In this document: positions 62,816 through 64,000 of the stretch, piece by piece | Numbering within the stretch: the stretch's first letter is position 1 | How the letters are laid out: each line of letters opens with the position of its first letter | DNA from: Petunia secreta | Lineage: Eukaryota; Streptophyta; Magnoliopsida; Solanales; Solanaceae | Assembly (NCBI GenBank): GCA_029990175.1 | Contig: JARKIP010000005.1 | Coordinates: 31,443,501-31,507,500, forward strand | Direction of reading: 5' to 3' | DNA length: 64,000 nucleotides | The notes under the pieces: model-generated | What the model saw: the letters and a program-made list of their open reading frames with translations, nothing else | The model's database searches: none | What the model was told of the DNA's origin: nothing | Translations under genes and position numbers: made by a program

Positions 62816-63170
62816 CGTTAAGCTTAGACTACGGCGACTAGCGTCGTCAGGCTTAAAATATGATGATGACTAGCCAAGTCTGGCTTAAAATATGATGACT
62901 AGCCTCAATAGCCTTAAAATATGACGACTAGCCACGTCAAGCTTAAAATATGACGACTAGCCATGCCATGCTTAAAATATGACGACTAGCCTCGTTAGGC
63001 TTAAAATATGGCGACTAGCAACGTCACGCTTAAAATATGACGACTAGCCTGTCAGGCTTAAATGACTAGCCTCGTCAGGCTTAAAATATGACAACAAGCC
63101 TCATCAGGTTTCAAATATGACGACTAGCCAAGTCAGGCTTAAAATCTGACAATTAGCCACGTCAGGCTTA

Positions 63171-63645
63171 GAATATGACGACGAGCCTCGTTAAGCTTAA
63201 AATATGACGACTAGCGTCGTTAGGCTTAAAATATGACAATGACTAGCCAAGTCTGGCTTAAAATATGACGACTAGCCTTATCAGACCTATACTATGACGA
63301 CTAACCAAGTAAGGCTTAAAATATGACGACTAGCCTCGTCAGGCTTAAAATATGACGACTAGCCACACCAAGTTTAGAATATGACGACTAGCCTCGTCAG
63401 GCTTAAAATATGACGACGAGCCTCGTTAAGCTTAAAATATGACGACTAGCGTCGTTAGGCTTAAAATATGACGATGACTAGCCAAGTCTGGCTTAAAATA
63501 TGACGACTAGCCTTATCAGACCTATACTATGACGACTAACCAAGTAAGGCTTAAAATATGACGACTAGCCTCGCCAGGCTTAAAATATGACGACTAGCCA
63601 CACCAAGTTTAGAATATGACGACTAGCCTCGTCAGGCTTAAAATA
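63171..63645. repeat. Local tandem duplication of about 235 bp (eight monomers)
   Basis: The rare combination TTAAGCTTAAAATATGACG followed by ACTAGCGTCGTTAGG occurs at 63191 and again at 63426, a 235-bp shift, with matching monomer order on both sides. Limits are approximate. Confidence 0.7.
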
Positions 63646-64000
63646 TGACGACGACTAGCCAAGTCAGGCATAATAAATGACAACTAGCCTCATCAGACTT
63701 ATAATATGACGACTAGCCTCGTCCGGCTTAAAATATGACGACTAGTCACGTCAGGCTTAAAATATGATGAACAGCCTCGTTAGGCTTAAAATATGACGAC
63801 AAGTCTCGTCATGCTTAAAATACGACGACTAGCCAAATATGACAACTAACAATGTCAGGCTTAAAATATGACTACTAGCCTCGTCAAACTTAAAATATGA
63901 CGACTAGCCACATTAGGCTTAAAGTATGACGTCAAGCCTCATCAGGCTTAAAATAAGACGACAAGCCACATCAGGCTTAAAATATGACAACTAGCCACGT

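Larger units (their letters stand above)
57321..64000. repeat. Satellite array, right block
   Basis: Continuation of the same head-to-tail family beyond the CRM element, running off the window. Marker monomers fall at 58102, 59897, 61737 and 63832 (spacings 1795, 1840 and 2095). The block shares rare forms with 42-49 kb, such as GGCAATATGATG (42732, 45556 and 58765) and TATATGATATATGACG (about 43727, 46506 and 59761). No gene is visible. Confidence 0.96.

Noticed and set aside
1..64000. Telomeric repeats, rRNA genes or tRNA genes
   Set aside because: I found no TTTAGGG-type runs, rRNA-like sequence or tRNA cloverleaf. The only tRNA-related sequences are the two retrotransposon primer sites.

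Overview
The window reads as a stretch of plant, probably eudicot, heterochromatin that looks centromeric or pericentromeric. About 44.6 kb (70%) is one satellite family with a 29-32 bp monomer. Two Ty3/gypsy LTR retrotransposons interrupt it: an Athila-type element on the + strand and a CRM-type (centromeric) chromovirus on the - strand. I see no host protein gene, tRNA or rRNA gene. A plant source follows from the tRNA primer sites, the Athila and CRM protein signatures, and LTR differences confined to CG and CHG sites. The species cannot be told from the sequence.

Layout: 1-15957 satellite; 15958-27810 Athila-like element (LTR, tRNA-Asp primer site, gag, in-frame TAG, pol, possible intron, extra ORF, PPT, truncated 3' LTR); 27811-49797 satellite; 49798-57320 CRM-like element in reverse (5' LTR on the right, gag and pol in different frames, pol running into the 3' LTR, perfect 5-bp target duplication AGCCT); 57321-64000 satellite.

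The monomer has an AT block (CTTAAAATAT), a core (GACGACTAGC) and a tail (CTCGTCAGG). Its commonest form carries a 6-bp dyad, TGACGA...TCGTCA. Variant monomers are ordered into higher-order repeats. In the left array the period is exactly 1,481 bp (starts at 2546 and 4027, and at 9541, 11022 and 12503). A larger duplication at offset 8,476 bp lies over this. The middle array has a period of about 2.5 kb, and the right part of the window has irregular 1.4-2.1 kb spacings.

Both elements are young (six LTR differences in 682 bp; three in 738 bp) and sit at sites whose paralogous satellite copies are empty, so the local array duplications came before the insertions. The two independent insertions fall within about 3 bp of each other in higher-order-repeat coordinates, in the rare monomer variant GATGAGGAGCCT. 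Neither element looks autonomous as read: Athila has a stop between gag and pol and lacks about half its 3' LTR, and the CRM has a frame change between gag and pol.
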